DNA of 64,000 bases from MVRE01 sp015660965. GTDB lineage: Archaea > Halobacteriota > Methanomicrobia > Methanomicrobiales > Methanospirillaceae. Position 1 is the first letter of the stretch; the number at the start of each line of letters is the position of its first letter. Below the pieces are notes generated by a model. The model saw only the letters and a program-made list of their open reading frames with translations. It made no database searches and was not told the DNA's origin. The stretch is from NCBI GenBank assembly GCA_050015095.1, contig JBEKCC010000003.1, forward strand, positions 1 to 64,000, written 5' to 3'. This document shows, one piece after another, positions 61,215-64,000 of this stretch. The position numbers and the translations under genes are program-made.

Positions 61215-61886
61215 ATGAACACCCCGAATACACGTGCCGGAGTTCTATCAGTATTCTCTATAGCATTGTCTTCCTTGGGACGAGTTAGTAGCCCAGTTGA
61301 TACAGCGATAATGACGTCCCCCCCTTTTAATAGCAGCGTTCACTCCGGCACAGGATCGGGTCATCATCCATCAATTGAAGCAGTTATCAACTGCCTTGAA
61401 CAAAAGGGAGTTAATGTCAGTCAAGTAAAAACAGCCCTTCAGAATGGCGATACCGTAGCAGTAAAAGCTTGGTTTGAGTCTTATCGTCAAGCACATCAAG
61501 GTGAGATTGTGGATTCTGCGAAGCAACAACAGAGACTTCAGACTTTCATCACACACCTTGAACAAAAGGGAGTCGATGTGAGTCAATTGAAGACCGCACT
61601 CCAAAATAGTGATGCGGCAGCTATGAAAGCTTGGTTTGAAGCTTCCCGTCAGGAACATATGAAGAAGATAGTCAATCACCCCCAACAGTTAGATCCCCAG
61701 AAAATCATTACCCGACTTGAAGGGGAAGGCGTTGATGTGAGTCAAGTGAAAACTGCACTCCAATATGGAGATACTGCCACAGTAAACGCTTGGCTCAAGT
61801 CTTACTTTGAATCTCACAAAGGTGAAACAGCTACTCATCGACCATGTGGGCACACTCAAGCAACAAAGATTAGCCAGCAATTATAA
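61215..61886 (+). CDS. Triple-repeat protein of unknown function
   Basis: The 223-residue protein has a short hydrophobic start (LSVFSIALSSLGRVS) that may be a weak membrane or export segment, then a Ser/His/Pro spacer. Three repeats of about 50 residues follow, marked GVNVSQVKTALQNGDTVAVK, GVDVSQLKTALQNSDAAAMK and GVDVSQVKTALQYGDTATVN, each followed by an AWF-like helix. The units look like a three-helix fold used for binding. A good ribosome binding site (GAGGAG) precedes the ATG. A T run follows the stop. I do not recognise a family. Confidence 0.7.
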   Translation: MNTPNTRAGVLSVFSIALSSLGRVSSPVDTAIMTSPPFNSSVHSGTGSGHHPSIEAVINCLEQKGVNVSQVKTALQNGDTVAVKAWFESYRQAHQGEIVDSAKQQQRLQTFITHLEQKGVDVSQLKTALQNSDAAAMKAWFEASRQEHMKKIVNHPQQLDPQKIITRLEGEGVDVSQVKTALQYGDTATVNAWLKSYFESHKGETATHRPCGHTQATKISQQL

Positions 61887-61996
61887 AGGAAAAACACCTC
61901 ATATACCACCTTATTTTTTTTGCAAAATGATGACGAAAAGTTGCATTGTCATAATGTAGACAAATCTTGCTTTTTAGATCTTTACACTTAGAACAG

Positions 61997-63271
61997 TTAG
62001 GACTTTTTGGGGGGGTAATGGTCTTTGCAATACGTTTTGCCATCGCTCCCAACAAATGGGGGTAGCTCTTTTTTTCCGCAAACAGAACAGGCATGTGACT
62101 CTGGGAAATCAGTATCGCTCAATCGGATTACACCAACCTCTTGCATTCTTGTAGATTTTTCTTCCATTGAATCTTTACTGACAGCAATATCCCGTTTATC
62201 ATCACTTATATGGCTTTTCGCTATATCAGACGGTGTTGGAGAAATGACGTCGGAACCGCTTACCATATTTCGACTCGCACTCATCTCGTAAATTTTTTTC
62301 AGGTAGGATAGCTGTTCCTCCTCAAGCTTTGCTGGTCGGGTTATAAATTGTTGAAAGAGAGATTGGGCATTCTTCGGGTTCGGTATTCCATAAAGACAAT
62401 CAAGGGGGTATCGTGATGCTTCCTCGCGACCTCGTGCATACCCAATCATCGCTCCCATACTATCCTTCTGTCCTGTTGCCCCAACTCCCCTAATCGATGT
62501 TTCTGCCCCCCAACGAGCGATAGTCTGTGGAATTACCGTTCCGTAGTTAAACATGGATCCAAAAAAATCCTGCTCCATGACAATCCTGCCAATTTGGATG
62601 TGGGGGATCATATGCTCCTGTTTTTTCCAAACGCCACCTGACATCCACACGCCATCCTTTGTGATGGTGTATCGGATTGATCGCCGGAATTTTTCGGACC
62701 ATGCGATAGCAATAATGGTTCCAATAACACTGAATGGCTGAACCAGGAACGCTATCCATTGGAGAAATAGTATCAAGTAATTGCTTGACATTGCTGGAGG
62801 GTATCCCGTCACATTTGCCACCAATATTCCAATCACGGTGCTCATGCCCAAGGTTAGTGCTGTACCTGTCCACATTTCAGTGATTCGTAATACCCACCCG
62901 ATACACGCGAAAAGAATGAATATTCCAATCGGGGCGACCATGAAGATCGTAATAGTCGTTGCATCAATCATACCTGCAGAATATTGATTCATGAGGGATG
63001 TTGGATGAAGATTCATGAAACCCGGTACTCCAGAAGGAACTGACGGGATTGTCGTAGTTACTATCGAAGTAACTGTTGATGATGCTAAATGGAAGATACT
63101 ATCCAGAAGCATTCTTGTAAAAAATGATACAATAACAAGGATTATCGGCGTGAAAGCCATCAGATATTTGTAAATAAAACTTTTGAAAACCGGACTGGTG
63201 GAAAGAAGAACCAGGTCATTACTCTCATCTGGATTGTGATTAGGATCGATATGTGTTACTTGACCTTCCAT
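61997..63271 (-). CDS. Membrane protein with PH-like domain and C-terminal AN1-like zinc finger
   Basis: The 424-residue protein has four to five helices (about residues 30-55, 105-130, 140-160, 165-190), then a PH-like domain (RYTITKDGVWMSGGVWKKQE...MIPHIQIGRIVMEQDF), a long polar spacer and ACSVCGKKELPPFVGSDG then KTYCKDHYPPKKS. The finger stops early. A run of seven G (62009-62015) lies at its end. One base fewer would continue it as HYPPKSPNCSKCKDLKSK and onward to 61870, supplying the missing Cys. A frameshift or read error is likely. It is the third PH-type membrane protein near here. Confidence 0.75.
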   Translation of the reverse strand: MEGQVTHIDPNHNPDESNDLVLLSTSPVFKSFIYKYLMAFTPIILVIVSFFTRMLLDSIFHLASSTVTSIVTTTIPSVPSGVPGFMNLHPTSLMNQYSAGMIDATTITIFMVAPIGIFILFACIGWVLRITEMWTGTALTLGMSTVIGILVANVTGYPPAMSSNYLILFLQWIAFLVQPFSVIGTIIAIAWSEKFRRSIRYTITKDGVWMSGGVWKKQEHMIPHIQIGRIVMEQDFFGSMFNYGTVIPQTIARWGAETSIRGVGATGQKDSMGAMIGYARGREEASRYPLDCLYGIPNPKNAQSLFQQFITRPAKLEEEQLSYLKKIYEMSASRNMVSGSDVISPTPSDIAKSHISDDKRDIAVSKDSMEEKSTRMQEVGVIRLSDTDFPESHACSVCGKKELPPFVGSDGKTYCKDHYPPKKS

Positions 63272-63486
63272 TCTTCAACCCCAATGTGTAATTGAAAATA
63301 TCTAATGAAATTTATTCCTATGTTGTTTTCAAAATATTGGACAATCTCTGGATCCATCAGCACTTCAAGTAATATTACCTGAACGCTTGTTACACTTCAA
63401 TACCTCGCTGAAGGTAAGTTCAATTCGTGAATATTGTTATAACTGAGATAATAACCCAATGAGATCAACCAGTGTAGTTAGAAACA

Positions 63487-64000
63487 ATGAGAAAACATCG
63501 TTCCTTACAGAAAGCCCATTCATCTCCATTATTGGAATTCGGGAATGTCACGGTCATAAAAGGTGACAAAAAAGTTCTGGATTCTGTATCGGTAACGATC
63601 TATGAGGGCGAGAATATCGCAATCCTCGGGCCCAATGGGTCGGGAAAATCATCGTTCATAAAAACAATTACAAGAGAATACTATCCGCTTGTGCAGGACA
63701 ATGATGTTACCTTTCGGATCTGGGGGCGGGATCAGTGGGACGTCTTTGATCTCCGACCTCTGCTCGGTATTGTCTCAAATGAGTTACAGTATCGGTTTAC
63801 CCAAGACATGTCCGGTATGGATGTGATCATATCAGGATTTTTCAGTAGCATCGGTCTCTTCCGGCAAGAAGTAACTGAGGAAATGGCAAGAAAAGCAGAC
63901 GAGATCCTTGCGTTTCTGGAAATCGATCACCTCAAAGACCGACCAATGAATGAGATGTCATCCGGGGAAGCTCGACGATTTTTGATCGGTAGGGCATTGA
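63487..64000 (+). CDS. ABC transporter ATPase, N-terminal part
   Basis: The visible 171 residues start MRKHRSLQKAHSSPLLEFG and have Walker A ILGPNGSGKSSFIKTI and the signature MSSGEARRFLIGRAL before the window ends. Walker B is expected just past the edge. The signature SSGEA fits the class of ModF/YlmA-like soluble or molybdate-related ATPases, but the partner genes are out of view. The start at 63487 is about 215 bases from the divergent PH/AN1 gene. Confidence 0.85.
   Translation, partial: MRKHRSLQKAHSSPLLEFGNVTVIKGDKKVLDSVSVTIYEGENIAILGPNGSGKSSFIKTITREYYPLVQDNDVTFRIWGRDQWDVFDLRPLLGIVSNELQYRFTQDMSGMDVIISGFFSSIGLFRQEVTEEMARKADEILAFLEIDHLKDRPMNEMSSGEARRFLIGRAL

Noticed and set aside
61870..62043. 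Separate 57-residue gene with a CxxC...CxxH motif
   Set aside because: It is better explained as the continuation of the AN1-finger protein after a homopolymer shift.
1..64000. CRISPR arrays, rRNA and complete tRNA genes
   Set aside because: No regularly spaced direct repeats and no conserved rRNA segments were seen; the only tRNA-like sequence is the 42-nt tRNA-Val fragment.

Overview
The window looks like a chromosomal stretch of a methanogenic archaeon of the class Methanomicrobia, most likely Methanomicrobiales. This rests on gene content, not on any search: an archaeal type IV pilin, archaeal-only families (DUF2115, DUF1646, DUF2769, DUF7504-like, CxxC-x17-CxxC, adenosine-specific kinase), a long PKD-repeat surface protein with a C-terminal anchor, PAS/kinase-like sensors without ATPase domains, TATA-type promoters and short or absent leaders. 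No rRNA gene, complete tRNA gene or CRISPR array was found. Background composition is AT-rich, with clearly more GC-rich patches.

Layout. 0-2.5 kb: start of a pilin gene, a probably frameshifted HTH gene, a tyrosine recombinase, and a 42-nt 3' fragment of a tRNA-Val gene. The last two look like the right end of an integrated element that extends left of the window. 2.5-9.3 kb: small proteins, a SPASM radical SAM enzyme followed by a small CxxC-x17-CxxC protein, an orphan DNA methyltransferase, a membrane protein, a PAS sensor, and a thioredoxin-type arsenate reductase with a small partner gene. 9.3-17.2 kb: DUF2115, malic enzyme, a phosphoribosyltransferase, a frameshifted membrane protein, an N-formylglutamate amidohydrolase-like protein, a two-gene sensory unit, a cupin unit and rubrerythrin.

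17.3-30.8 kb is transport. A branched-chain amino acid type ABC importer has livK-livH-livM on + facing livG-livF on -. A Kdp potassium pump operon has KdpC and KdpA fused in one polypeptide, then KdpB, then a KdpD that lacks any kinase domain. A DUF1646 transporter follows. Base composition changes abruptly inside livH and inside the DUF1646 gene, suggesting mosaic replacement. 30.9-33.5 kb: a decayed CcdA-like gene, DUF2769, a flavoprotein and a YkgJ-type cysteine protein.

33.7-40.2 kb is a complete, tightly overlapping trpEGDCFBA operon. It has a TATA box next to a TGTACA box and a 26-codon leader ORF coupled to trpE. 40.3-48 kb: proline dehydrogenase and 1-pyrroline-5-carboxylate dehydrogenase flank a surface protein of about 1570 residues with ten PKD-like repeats. 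48-58 kb: a rubredoxin/beta-lactamase-fold protein, an ATP10-like protein, low-complexity and repeat proteins, DUF362, a lipoprotein, a PH-domain/zinc-ribbon membrane protein, an MgtA/MgtB-type Mg2+ ATPase, a GNAT and MntP. 58-64 kb: a frameshifted adenosine-specific kinase, a second PH-domain membrane protein, two very small genes, a triple-repeat protein behind a cluster of TACA-N3-TGTA palindromes, a PH/AN1-finger membrane protein, and the start of an ABC ATPase.

Five genes carry apparent single-base frameshifts, two of them at long homopolymers. These are either real decay or assembly errors, and the entries say so. The most unusual items are the KdpC-KdpA fusion with its kinase-less KdpD, the three PH-domain membrane proteins in about 11 kb, the operator cluster with its repeat protein, the coupled trp leader, and the split proline-catabolic pair around a giant surface protein.
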